From Synergistaceae bacterium UBA6083 (lineage in GTDB: Bacteria; Synergistota; Synergistia; Synergistales; 79-D21), in assembly GCA_002436015.1 (NCBI GenBank), contig DIXJ01000011.1, positions 82,960 through 146,959 on the forward strand: 64,000 nt of DNA, read 5' to 3'. Of this stretch, positions 1 to 9,133 are shown one piece after another (positions within the stretch are counted from its first letter, which is position 1; every line of letters begins with the position of its first letter). Made by a program: the position numbers and the translations under genes. The notes beneath the pieces were generated by a model that was not told the DNA's origin, made no database searches, and saw only the letters and a list, made by a program, of their open reading frames with translations.

Positions 1-519
1 TTGGGAGATACCGTCCAACTGGGCCTGAGAACGGGGGCAACGGTGGTGGCCAACGCCGAGATCTGCCGCTTTCTTTCCGGGAAGGGACTCAAGACGCGTC
101 CCATGTACGTCGGCGGTTGGGTTTCCTTCCCATTCGGCCGGGTCAAGTTCGTTCCCGCGATCCACGGTTCGGGGATCACGGAGGGGAAAGAGACGTTTTA
201 TGGGGGCGTAGCCGTCGGGATCGTCCTGGAGGTTGGAAATTTCAGGGTTTACCATGCCGGGGATACTGGCCTGACGACCGATATGGGGCTCCTGGCGGCC
301 TTGAAGATCGACCTGGCGCTCCTGCCGATCGGCGGTTGTTATGTCATGGACATTCCGGATGCCCTCCGGGCGGTTGAGATGATACGGCCCAAACGGGTCG
401 TTCCCATGCACTACAATACGTTTCCCGGAATCGAGGCAGACCCGGGGGAATTCCTGTCCGCATTGCCCGCCGGGGTCGAGGGAATCCGGCTTGTACCCGG
501 TGAAAGGCTTTCGTTTTGA
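1..519 (+). CDS. UPF0173-type metal-dependent hydrolase, 5' end cut by window
   Basis: The visible 172 residues are the C-terminal three quarters of a metallo-beta-lactamase-fold hydrolase of the UPF0173 type. The first residues, LGDTVQLG, look like the continuation of the usual metal-binding stretch (TxGHxDHLGD), so most of that motif lies upstream of the window and the TTG at base 1 is not a real start. Downstream metal-ligand elements are visible: HAGDTGL at about residue 86, then a late histidine in PMHYNTFPG. The family is normally about 225 residues. The substrate is unknown for most members. The next gene follows after 32 bases, so it may be part of the lpt operon. Confidence 0.85.
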   Translation: MGDTVQLGLRTGATVVANAEICRFLSGKGLKTRPMYVGGWVSFPFGRVKFVPAIHGSGITEGKETFYGGVAVGIVLEVGNFRVYHAGDTGLTTDMGLLAALKIDLALLPIGGCYVMDIPDALRAVEMIRPKRVVPMHYNTFPGIEADPGEFLSALPAGVEGIRLVPGERLSF

Positions 520-551
520 CCCGGCTCCGACCGGGGGGAGGGGTGTGGGCG

Positions 552-1403
552 ATGCTCGGCTCTGAAAAAATGACCGGGTTCCTTTGTGTCCTGCTTTTGT
601 CCTTCGGATTTCTTGCCGTAGGCCCCGGAACAGCGATCGCAAGCCAGGTCAAGCTGACTTCCGATACGCTGACCTATGACCCTGCAAGCCGGCTGATCCG
701 TGCGGAGGGCAATGTCAGGCTTGAAAGGGACGGATTGGACCTGGCAGCAGGGTTTGCTGAAGGGGACCCGGCAGGAGAGCGTTTCAGGGCCTGGGGATCG
801 GTCAAGGCGAAATGGATCGCGCAAAAGATGGAATTGTCTGCACAGGAGATATCGCTTATCGACCGGGTGCCGCAGCGTGTCACGGCTTCCGGGCAGGTCG
901 TCCTGACACGGCCGCAGGAGCGGCTTTCCGCCGCTTCCCTTGAATGGATCTTCGGTCCTTCCCCTGAATACGTAGCGAAAGGGGGAGTGGTTGCCGAAAT
1001 GCCGGGGCGGGTTCTTGAAGCTGGGGAGGCGGGCCGCAAGGGTGACCGATTCTGGGCATCGCAGGTCCGGCGCTTCGAGGACCGACAGGAAAGGATCTCC
1101 CTTAAGGCGGGCAGGATAGAGGCCCAGACGGATGGGGAGGGCCTGAGAGAATTGACCGCAACCGGACAGGTTTCTGCCGTTGCCGAGGGCAGCGATGGCT
1201 CCCCCGTCACCCTGAAAGGGGATCGCCTGCTTTTCTCGAAGGCCAAAGGAACCGTGGCCCTGGTCGGTAATGCCGAAGCCCTCCAGTCGGGGCGGAGCGT
1301 CCGGTCGGAAACCATCCTCTATAACCTTGCTTCCAGGAGGATCGAGGCACAGGGGCGACCCCAGCTGATCTTTACACCGGGCAAGGAGAGCAAGGCGCCG
1401 TGA
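552..1403 (+). CDS. lptA: LptA/OstA-like periplasmic LPS transport protein
   Basis: Probable periplasmic bridge protein of lipopolysaccharide export, handing LPS from the inner-membrane ABC transporter to the outer membrane. A hydrophobic signal segment (FLCVLLLSFGFLAVG) is followed by AIAS and mature OstA-type beta-jellyroll repeats such as SDTLTYDPASRLIRAEGNV and, near the end, ILYNLASRRIEAQG. At 283 residues it is longer than E. coli LptA (about 185) and probably has extra repeats. I chose the ATG at 552, which has a GGAGGGG upstream, rather than a TTG at 516 overlapping the previous stop. Its last codons overlap lptB, which strongly supports the assignment. No lptC is visible; it may lie upstream of the window. 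Confidence 0.82.
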   Translation: MLGSEKMTGFLCVLLLSFGFLAVGPGTAIASQVKLTSDTLTYDPASRLIRAEGNVRLERDGLDLAAGFAEGDPAGERFRAWGSVKAKWIAQKMELSAQEISLIDRVPQRVTASGQVVLTRPQERLSAASLEWIFGPSPEYVAKGGVVAEMPGRVLEAGEAGRKGDRFWASQVRRFEDRQERISLKAGRIEAQTDGEGLRELTATGQVSAVAEGSDGSPVTLKGDRLLFSKAKGTVALVGNAEALQSGRSVRSETILYNLASRRIEAQGRPQLIFTPGKESKAP

Positions 1404-2131
1404 CGGTTTCCCATGTCCTCCGGGCAGTTTCCCTTGAAAAATCCTACAAGGGGAGAGAGGTTGTCAGTTCCGTTTCAATTGAAGTCAGGCAGGGCGAGAT
1501 TGTTGGTCTCCTGGGTCCCAACGGAGCCGGGAAGACTACGACCTTCTATATGATCGTGGGCCTGGTCCGGCCGGATGCGGGGTCGATCCTCATCGACGAC
1601 AGGGACATCACCGGCCTCCCGATGTTCCGGCGGGCCCGGATGGGCGTGGGCTACCTGCAGCAGGAACCTTCCGTCTTCCGGAATCTCACGGTTCGCGAAA
1701 ACCTGGACCTGGTCCTGCAGGAGCTTGAAAAAACCCCGGTAGAGCGGGATAGGCTGGTTGACCACCTGATCTCCGAGTTCAGCATTGACCGTATCGCCGA
1801 CTCGCCCGGCTATGCACTGAGCGGCGGTGAAAGAAGGCGGGTGGAGCTGGCGCGCTGTCTTGCGGCCATGCCTGAATTCCTTCTCCTTGATGAACCTTTC
1901 AGCGGAATCGACCCCATCGCTGTCTTCGATATCCAGCAGATGATCCTGGGACTACGGGGGAAGGGGTACGGCATCCTGCTCACCGATCACAACGTGCGGG
2001 ACACACTTGCCATCACGGACCGGGCCGCTATCATCCACCAGGGGAAGATCATGGTGGAGGGGACCCCGAAGGACGTTTCAGAGAGCGAGGTCGCCCGCAA
2101 GTACTACCTTGGAGACCGTTTCACGCTCTAA
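1400..2131 (+). CDS. lptB: LPS export ABC transporter ATP-binding protein LptB
   Basis: Cytoplasmic ATPase that powers LPS extraction from the inner membrane by LptFG. At 243 residues it has the normal family length. The Walker A motif GPNGAGKTT is at residues 39-47, the ABC signature LSGGERRRVELAR near residue 141, Walker B with LLLDEPFSGIDP near 162, and the switch histidine in LTDHNVRDT. The phrase FSGIDPIAV is characteristic of LptB. It starts with GTG in a GTGA overlap with the lptA stop, so it is translationally coupled. Its last 11 bases overlap the 3' end of the convergent reverse-strand gene. Confidence 0.95.
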   Translation: MTVSHVLRAVSLEKSYKGREVVSSVSIEVRQGEIVGLLGPNGAGKTTTFYMIVGLVRPDAGSILIDDRDITGLPMFRRARMGVGYLQQEPSVFRNLTVRENLDLVLQELEKTPVERDRLVDHLISEFSIDRIADSPGYALSGGERRRVELARCLAAMPEFLLLDEPFSGIDPIAVFDIQQMILGLRGKGYGILLTDHNVRDTLAITDRAAIIHQGKIMVEGTPKDVSESEVARKYYLGDRFTL

Positions 2132-2588
2132 AGGGGTTCCTGGGAAGGCGGATCCAGGACTCGTCCCTCAGGGCACGGGCCAGGATTCGGACTGCAGTCT
2201 CGACCTCGGGGCTGAGGGCGAGCGAAAAACCGGTGTTCCCTGGCTCGATGCCGATGACGAAGACTTTCTCCCGGGGGAGGATATCCTTCAGGATTTCACC
2301 CAGGGGTAATCCGTGGGTTGTTTCCGTCAGGCCGTCCAGGCATTCGAAGTCCAGCAACCGGATCGTTCCGGGTTCAGATCCCATGAGACAGGCGTCAAGG
2401 ATGACAAGTCTTTCAGGGGGATTCCTGCGGAGTGGTGCCGCAAAGTTCTCCGGTACCGTCTCGCACAGGACGACTTCAAGATGAACTTCAGGGTTTTGAA
2501 GCAACATTTCCCCGCATCGGACGGCAGCCCCGTCATCTCCCCGAAGCGGGTTTCCCATGCACCAGACTGTTGTGCGGATTTCCCCCAC
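2121..2588 (-). CDS. Hydrogenase maturation protease-like protein (peptidase M52 family)
   Basis: This 155-residue protein resembles the nickel-dependent endopeptidases (HycI/HybD type) that trim the C terminus of [NiFe]-hydrogenase large subunits. The family fingerprint MGNPLRGDDGAAVR is near the N terminus. Candidate metal ligands are the Asp of that motif, the Asp of VILDA, and the His of THGLPLGE; VIGIEPG is also typical. I chose the GTG at 2588 because the strand reads AAAGGGGAG six bases before it; a TTG at 2606 lacks a good ribosome site. It is the only reverse-strand gene in the window. It overlaps lptB tail to tail by 11 bases, and its start is 41 bases from that of murJ. No hydrogenase gene is visible, so the target is unknown. 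Confidence 0.8.
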   Translation of the reverse strand: MGEIRTTVWCMGNPLRGDDGAAVRCGEMLLQNPEVHLEVVLCETVPENFAAPLRRNPPERLVILDACLMGSEPGTIRLLDFECLDGLTETTHGLPLGEILKDILPREKVFVIGIEPGNTGFSLALSPEVETAVRILARALRDESWIRLPRNPFRA

Positions 2589-2629
2589 GGGGATCTCCCC
2601 TTTCAACTCGGACTGCAGGAGGTCCTGTG

Positions 2630-4189
2630 ATGATTTCCCCCTTGAGCAAGATGGTGCGCCACGCCATGCGAATGATGGTCGGAACTTTTGCGAGCCGCGT
2701 CCTTGGCCTGTTGCGGGAAATCATCACCGCGGCCCTTTTCGGGGCGACGCGCCAATTGGACGCCTTCCTGGTTGCCTATACGCTCGCGAACCTGTCCCGG
2801 CAACTCCTAGCCGAGGGGGCGCTTTCGGCAGCATTTGTGCCCGTCTTTTCGCGGGTGATGGCCGAGGAAGGTCGCGAAAAAGCCTCAAGGCTCGCTCGCC
2901 AGATGACAACGGTTCTGTTGCTGGCCGGGGGTGCAACGGTCCTCATCGGGCTCTGGGGTGCTCCTCTCCTTGTAAGGATAATGGCTCCCGGTTTCTCGGG
3001 GGAGGACGCCCGGCTTGCGGTTATCCTGACGCGCTTCATGTTTCCCTTCCTGCTGCTGGTTTCCGTCGCGGCTCTCGCGATGGGGGTCCTAAACACCATG
3101 GACAGCTATTTCATCCCGGCCGTCGCTCCTGCGCTGAGCAATCTTCTTTACATTGCGCTCCTGGCCATTCTAGCACCCCGCATGGGGATATGGGCCCTTC
3201 CGGCGGCCGTGCTGGCGGGGGGCGCCGCCCAGATGCTCCTTCAGTGGTGGAGGGCGGGGGCTCTCGGGATGCCCCTGGTCCCGGCCAGGCCGGATTGGGG
3301 AAACCCGGAACTCCGGAAAGTGATCTGCCTGTTTTTTCCCTACATGGCCGGGCTGTCCCTGAACCAGGTCAATCCCGTAATCAGCAGGATGGTGGGATCG
3401 TTCCTGGAGGGTGGCACGATTTCGGTCCTGAGTTATGCGGACCGCGTCATCCAGCTCCCCCTCGGGCTTTTCGTCATCGCCATCTCCCAGGCGGTACTCC
3501 CGATGCTTTCCCGCCTCGGGTCCGATGAGACCGCCGGCTTTGCCCTGATGGTCAGGGATGCCTTGAGATTCACCCTGTTCGTGATCCTGCCCGTTGTCGT
3601 GGGGATGACCCTGTTGGCCAGGCCGATGGTCCACGTCCTTTTTGTCCGGGGAGCCTTCAACGATTGGGCGTGGGAAGCGACAAGCCGGGCCTTGGCGCTT
3701 TATGCGCTGGGGCTTCCCGGGATGGCTTGCTCGACCGTGGTGATGAGGGGGCTCTACGCAAGGCGATTGCCCAGGGAAGCGCTGAAAGTCACAGGGTTCA
3801 CCGTTTTATTGAACCTGGTCTTCAGCATTCTCCTGGTCCGTTATTTTTCCTACGCGGGGCTAGCCCTGGCTTCATCCCTCGCTTTTACAGGCGGGGCTCT
3901 CATGGGGGCGTGGAGGCTGAGTCGCCACCTGGGCGAGCCCATAAAGGTCCTTACGGCCGGGTGGATGCTTTCCCATGGAACCTCCCTTGCGATAATGTTG
4001 GCGGCAATCCTTGCCGGAACCTTTTTCCTTCCCTATAACCCGGGGTTCGCTCTCTGGGGAAAGCTGGCCTGGGTTTTCGCCTCCGTTATGGCTGGGGCGG
4101 TCGTTTATGGGGTTACCTCGTGGAAGATGGGATGTCCCGAGTGGAAATGGGTCTTCGGGGCCCTTGAGAAGGAGGAAAGAACCTCTTGA
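2630..4189 (+). CDS. murJ: Lipid II flippase MurJ (MviN)
   Basis: Polytopic inner-membrane MOP-superfamily protein that flips lipid-linked peptidoglycan precursor outwards. The 519 residues match the usual length and contain about 14 hydrophobic segments. The N-terminal stretch TFASRVLGLLREIITAALFG, and EGALSAAFVPVF further on, are family hallmarks. The start is the ATG at 2630, preceded six bases away by GGAGGT; reading further upstream in this frame gives only sequence antisense to the reverse-strand protease gene. The 3' end overlaps hslO by TTGA. With a divergent gene starting 41 bases away, its promoter must lie within or across that gene. Confidence 0.95.
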   Translation: MISPLSKMVRHAMRMMVGTFASRVLGLLREIITAALFGATRQLDAFLVAYTLANLSRQLLAEGALSAAFVPVFSRVMAEEGREKASRLARQMTTVLLLAGGATVLIGLWGAPLLVRIMAPGFSGEDARLAVILTRFMFPFLLLVSVAALAMGVLNTMDSYFIPAVAPALSNLLYIALLAILAPRMGIWALPAAVLAGGAAQMLLQWWRAGALGMPLVPARPDWGNPELRKVICLFFPYMAGLSLNQVNPVISRMVGSFLEGGTISVLSYADRVIQLPLGLFVIAISQAVLPMLSRLGSDETAGFALMVRDALRFTLFVILPVVVGMTLLARPMVHVLFVRGAFNDWAWEATSRALALYALGLPGMACSTVVMRGLYARRLPREALKVTGFTVLLNLVFSILLVRYFSYAGLALASSLAFTGGALMGAWRLSRHLGEPIKVLTAGWMLSHGTSLAIMLAAILAGTFFLPYNPGFALWGKLAWVFASVMAGAVVYGVTSWKMGCPEWKWVFGALEKEERTS

Positions 4190-5121
4190 AAAAGGAAAAG
4201 GAGCAAACGGAGGAGTTCCGGCCCGGTGCCGTGGTATCCAGGGGACTCCTGGCGGGGGGGAACTTCAGGATTTTCGCGGTCAAGGCGGATGACCTGGTGG
4301 CTGACTCTATGCGTCGGCAGAAGCTGAGTCCTCTTGCCACTGCTGCACTCGGGCGTCTCATGATGGCGGCCATGATGATGGCCCTCGACATCAAGCTTAA
4401 AAAGGCTCGCGTTACACTTAAGCTTGATGGGGGAGGCCCTCTTGGACTCGTGGTCGCGGATGCCGAGCCCCAGGGGCAGGTGCGGGGCTACGTGGCCAAC
4501 CCGGAGGTGGAACTGCCTCCTTCGGCTGTGGGGAAACTGGATGTTGCCTCGGGCGTAGGGCGGGACGGGACGCTAAGTGTTTTCCGGGATGTAAAAATGA
4601 AAGAGCCCATGTCGAGCCAGGTACCCCTCCTTTCGGGGGAAGTGGCAGAGGACATTGCCCAGTACTACCGGCTCTCCGAGCAGACGGGGACCGCAATCGG
4701 CCTGGGGGTCAGCGCCTCTCCAGGGAAGGTCCTGTCGGCTGGGGGGTATATGGTCCAGGTTTTGCCCGGGGCGGAAGACCCCCTCGTCCGCGCCGTCGAG
4801 GAAAGGATTCGGAGCACTCCTTCCGTCAGCGGTTTCCTGGAAGCGCACCGGGATGCCCGGGGTGCCATGGAGGCGCTCTTTAGGGGGATGGAAATCGAGT
4901 GGTTCGAAGATGTGGAGTTTTCTTTCTCGTGCCGCTGCGGCCGGGAACTTGCCCGTGTTCTCCTGGTGGAATCAATGGGGAAAGAAAAACCGGAGGAAGT
5001 CCAGGAGGTCCGGTGCCATTTTTGCGGGACATCCTATTTGTTCACGGCGGAAGAGCTGACCGGAGGCACCCGGGAGGGATCCGTCCCAATTGATGAAGGC
5101 AGGGAGAGTGAGGAAAGATGA
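4186..5121 (+). CDS. hslO: Redox-regulated chaperone Hsp33
   Basis: Cytoplasmic holdase that is activated when its zinc-binding cysteines are oxidised. The 311 residues cover the family length. The N-terminal chaperone domain includes VRGYVANPEVELPP and a glycine-rich strand. The C-terminal zinc centre is complete: C249 and C251 (CRCG), then C277 and C280 (CHFC). The first 15 residues are a charged extension. The start is TTG at 4186, eleven bases after GGAGG at 4171-4175, in a TTGA overlap with the murJ stop. Presence in a presumed anaerobe suggests protection during oxygen or disulfide stress. Confidence 0.95.
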   Translation: MKKEKEQTEEFRPGAVVSRGLLAGGNFRIFAVKADDLVADSMRRQKLSPLATAALGRLMMAAMMMALDIKLKKARVTLKLDGGGPLGLVVADAEPQGQVRGYVANPEVELPPSAVGKLDVASGVGRDGTLSVFRDVKMKEPMSSQVPLLSGEVAEDIAQYYRLSEQTGTAIGLGVSASPGKVLSAGGYMVQVLPGAEDPLVRAVEERIRSTPSVSGFLEAHRDARGAMEALFRGMEIEWFEDVEFSFSCRCGRELARVLLVESMGKEKPEEVQEVRCHFCGTSYLFTAEELTGGTREGSVPIDEGRESEER

Positions 5122-5657
5122 AGCGCCTGGCGTGTGTATACCTGTTTCTTCTCTTGCTGTTTTTTCTTGCGGGAAATGCCGGGGCTGCCCAGCCCAAAGA
5201 CCTGGACCAGCTTCTTGAAGAAAGATCTGCGAATGTCTGGATTGACGGGCAAGTCCTGGGCGACCTCGTACTGGGGGCCAAGGCAAGATTGACGTTCATT
5301 TATGTCGATGCGGCGCTTTCATCCGCGGCGAGAACGAACGAAGGCTCTCCCGAATGGTTGGTCTGGCATTCCCGGCATCTTGGTGAGAAGAATCTCAAGG
5401 GCAAGGCCCTCTTCATCCTTCGGTTCGAAACCTTCACGCCGTGGGAGTTGCTTCCCGGGAACCTTTTTGTCGGTACTTACGGAGTCTCTTCCGAAGACGT
5501 GCTATCCATGAAAGAGTTCACCCCGACAGGGGAATTGCCTAGCGGATTTAAGGGGACACTTCCCTTTGTTGTTCCCCGGTCGGTCATCAAGGCCGGGGCG
5601 GAGATAAGCGTCGGCTACGACAAGGAAGAGTCGAAATGGAAGGTTCCCGGCAAATGA
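5118..5657 (+). CDS. Exported protein of unknown function
   Basis: I do not recognise this 179-residue protein. It has a clear signal peptide: MKRLAC, a leucine-rich core (LFLLLLFFLAG), and a plausible cleavage after AGAA. The mature part has no cysteines, is predicted to be largely beta-strand with short loops, and contains ALFILRFETFTPWELLPGN and LPFVVPRSVIKAG. It is probably periplasmic or secreted. It overlaps hslO by ATGA upstream and the zinc-ribbon gene by ATGA downstream, so all three are co-translated. The context gives no specific function. Confidence 0.75.
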   Translation: MKRLACVYLFLLLLFFLAGNAGAAQPKDLDQLLEERSANVWIDGQVLGDLVLGAKARLTFIYVDAALSSAARTNEGSPEWLVWHSRHLGEKNLKGKALFILRFETFTPWELLPGNLFVGTYGVSSEDVLSMKEFTPTGELPSGFKGTLPFVVPRSVIKAGAEISVGYDKEESKWKVPGK

Positions 5658-5839
5658 CTCTTGCTCACGCCTATCGGTGCGCATCCTGCGACCATCGGTT
5701 CGAATCCGAAGGGTTTGCCTCCCGTTGCCCTGAGTGCCGGGGAAAAGTCCTACTGCACGAGAGGGGAGAAACGAAGCGTTCGAAGGCCTGCCAGTGCGGC
5801 GGTTCCTGCGGAGGATGCGGGGGGTGTGGAGGGCATTGA
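5654..5839 (+). CDS. Small zinc-ribbon protein with Cys-Gly tail (FmdB-like)
   Basis: A 61-residue protein with an N-terminal zinc ribbon: C9 and C12 in CASC, then C25 and C28 in CPEC. The layout resembles the FmdB family, whose function is poorly known. After a basic linker the C terminus is rich in cysteine and glycine (C46, C48, C52, C55, C58, final H61) and could bind a second metal. I chose the ATG at 5654, which overlaps the previous stop by ATGA; an in-frame ATG at 5636 lies inside the previous gene. Its stop overlaps the TTG proposed as the tsaD start. Possible roles are metal handling or a small regulator. Confidence 0.75.
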   Translation: MTLAHAYRCASCDHRFESEGFASRCPECRGKVLLHERGETKRSKACQCGGSCGGCGGCGGH

Positions 5840-6855
5840 GACCGAAACGTTTCCTGACCCTGGGTATCGAGAGCAGCTGCGATGATACGGCGGTAGCGGT
5901 CCTCGAAGGGCAGTCGAGGGTTTTGTCCTCCCTGATTTCCAGCCAGCTCGGACTTCATGCGCCATATGGGGGGGTTGTCCCGGAACTGGCCTCACGTGAT
6001 CACCAGGAAAGGATCCTTCCTCTCCTTTTCTCGGCACTTTCAGAGACAGGCATCAAGGACCCTTCCCACGAAATCGGCCTCATCGGCGTCACGGCAGGGC
6101 CGGGGCTCATGGGGTCGCTTCTTGTGGGAGTCATGACGGCGAAAGCGCTAGCCCAGGCCTGGAATTTGCCCCTTTTGGGCGTGAACCACCTGGAGGGGCA
6201 CCTTTTCGCCAATGTCATCCATTCTCCCGAACTCTCGCCTCCTTTTTTAACCCTCCTCGTTTCGGGGGGGCATACGGAAGTCATCCTGGTCAGGGCATTC
6301 GGGGATTACAAGCTTCTTGGCTGCACGAGGGATGATGCGGCCGGCGAGGCCTACGATAAGCTGGCAAAGGTGCTTGGGCTGGGGTATCCCGGTGGGCCTG
6401 CAATCGATCGCCTGGCAGGGTTGGGAAACTGCGGGGCTTTTTCCCTTCCTGTTCCCATGGCAGACACACCAAGGGTCGAATTTAGTTTCAGCGGCCTGAA
6501 AACAGCGACCCTGACTCTCCTCCGCCGCCTCGAAAACGAGGGGGTGGTTCCCGTAGAGGACCTGTGTGCCTCTTTCCAGAAAGCCGTGGTCTCGGTCCTT
6601 CTCACCAAGGTGGAACTGGCTGTCCGCATGACGGGGGTTAATCGGGTCACCCTTTCGGGAGGCGTTGCGGCGAACAGCGGGCTGCGAGCAGCTTTTTTGG
6701 CAAGGAAGGACTGGCAGGTCTTCCTGCCGCCTGCCCAGCTCTGCACCGACAATGGCGCTATGGTGGCCGCGGCCGCTTACAACGGCTACTGGAGAGGACG
6801 CCGGAGCGGGCTTGACCTTTCACCGGATCCTGCCTTGCCTCTTTTATCCGATTGA
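5836..6855 (+). CDS. tsaD: tRNA threonylcarbamoyladenosine transferase TsaD
   Basis: Catalytic subunit that transfers threonylcarbamoyl from TC-AMP to A37 of ANN-decoding tRNAs, with TsaB and TsaE. The N-terminal ASKHA signature GIESSCDDTAVA is intact. The metal-binding histidines H118 and H122 lie in NHLEGHLFA. SGGHTEV, GEAYDKLAK and SGGVAANSGLR are also family signatures. From the TTG at 5836 the length is 339 residues, normal for the family. The TTG overlaps the previous stop (TTGA). A GTG at 5824 with GGAGG nine bases upstream is the main alternative and would add four residues. The TC-AMP synthase gene tsaC is at 50525. Confidence 0.94.
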   Translation: MRPKRFLTLGIESSCDDTAVAVLEGQSRVLSSLISSQLGLHAPYGGVVPELASRDHQERILPLLFSALSETGIKDPSHEIGLIGVTAGPGLMGSLLVGVMTAKALAQAWNLPLLGVNHLEGHLFANVIHSPELSPPFLTLLVSGGHTEVILVRAFGDYKLLGCTRDDAAGEAYDKLAKVLGLGYPGGPAIDRLAGLGNCGAFSLPVPMADTPRVEFSFSGLKTATLTLLRRLENEGVVPVEDLCASFQKAVVSVLLTKVELAVRMTGVNRVTLSGGVAANSGLRAAFLARKDWQVFLPPAQLCTDNGAMVAAAAYNGYWRGRRSGLDLSPDPALPLLSD

Positions 6856-6880
6856 AAACGAAGAGAAAATAAGGAAAAAG

Positions 6881-6917
6881 CAAATAAAGCCGTTAAAACG
6901 GCTCTATTTGTCTCTTA
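6881..6917 (+). terminator. Probable terminator after tsaD
   Basis: A stem of 6 bp, one A/C mismatch, then 7 bp forms between 6881-6894 and 6897-6910, with AGCCGTT facing AACGGCT around a very tight loop. It is followed by TCTCTTATC, only moderately T-rich. It separates the tsaD operon from the groESL promoter region. The flanking CAAATA/TATTTG arms would let it work in either direction. Confidence 0.6.
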
Positions 6918-6933
6918 TCGGACCAGGCCCTGT

Positions 6934-6962
6934 TTGAGGGAATCGGGGGTGGCTTCTACACT
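6934..6962 (+). promoter_or_regulatory. Candidate sigma-70-type promoter for groESL
   Basis: TTGAGG at 6934-6939, a 17-base spacer, and TACACT at 6957-6962. The predicted start near 6969 is just upstream of the CIRCE element, the usual arrangement for HrcA repression. The match to consensus is moderate. Confidence 0.5.
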
Positions 6963-6975
6963 TTTCACCGGGAAA

Positions 6976-7002
6976 TTAGCACTCGCTATCGACGAGTGCT
7001 AA
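6976..7002 (+). promoter_or_regulatory. CIRCE operator (HrcA binding site)
   Basis: A perfect CIRCE element: TTAGCACTC, nine-base spacer, GAGTGCTAA. It is the known operator of the heat-shock repressor HrcA and lies 32 bases upstream of groES, within the predicted 5' untranslated region. HrcA itself is not in the window. Confidence 0.97.
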
Positions 7003-7034
7003 TACAATAAACCAAATCGCAGGAGGGATGTCTC

Positions 7035-7322
7035 ATGCAGTTGAAGCCTTTGGCGGATCGTATCGTCGTCAAGGTCCTGACCCAGGAAGAAAAGACCCGC
7101 GGCGGGATCGTCCTACCGGACACAGCGAAAGAGAAGCCCCAGGAAGCCAAGGTCATGGCCGTCGGGTCGGGTAAGGTTCTGGAGAACGGCCAGAAGCTCC
7201 CGCCGGAAGTCAAGGTCGGGGACCGGGTCCTCTTCGGGAAGTATTCCGGTACCGAGGTCAAGGTTGACGGTGAAGAATACCTGATCCTGAGCGAACGCGA
7301 TATCCTCGCGATCGTTGACTAA
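7035..7322 (+). CDS. groS: Co-chaperonin GroES
   Basis: Heptameric lid of the GroEL folding chamber. At 95 residues it has the normal length, starting [15 protein letters not shown]. The mobile loop [18 protein letters not shown] is intact, as is the [15 protein letters not shown] segment. AGGAGGG lies upstream of the ATG. It is the first gene of a two-gene operon under CIRCE control, with groEL 34 bases downstream. Confidence 0.98.
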   Translation: MQLKPLADRIVVKVLTQEEKTRGGIVLPDTAKEKPQEAKVMAVGSGKVLENGQKLPPEVKVGDRVLFGKYSGTEVKVDGEEYLILSERDILAIVD

Positions 7323-7338
7323 CCTGGAAACCATTTAG

Positions 7339-8982
<1,644 letters not shown>

Positions 8983-9001
8983 GGATAGGATTTCTGCTTG
9001 G

Positions 9002-9030
9002 CCCCCGCGCAATGCGGGGGTTTTTTTTTT
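9002..9030 (+). terminator. Rho-independent terminator of groESL
   Basis: A 7-bp GC stem (CCCCCGC at 9002-9008 with GCGGGGG at 9014-9020) around a GCAAT loop is followed by ten T residues. This is a textbook intrinsic terminator 20 bases after the groEL stop. Confidence 0.95.
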
Positions 9031-9133
9031 CAAAAGGTCCGATTCTCCGTCAAGGTCTTTGTCTGTTAAGATAATCCCGGGTACGAGCATCCCGATTTCA
9101 AGCCGAAGGGGGAGAAGCCCTCAGGGCTCTTTC

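Noticed and set aside
9041..9075. A promoter for guaA around GATAAT at 9070-9075
   Set aside because: The matching -35 position reads CCGTCA, too far from consensus. The real promoter was not identified.
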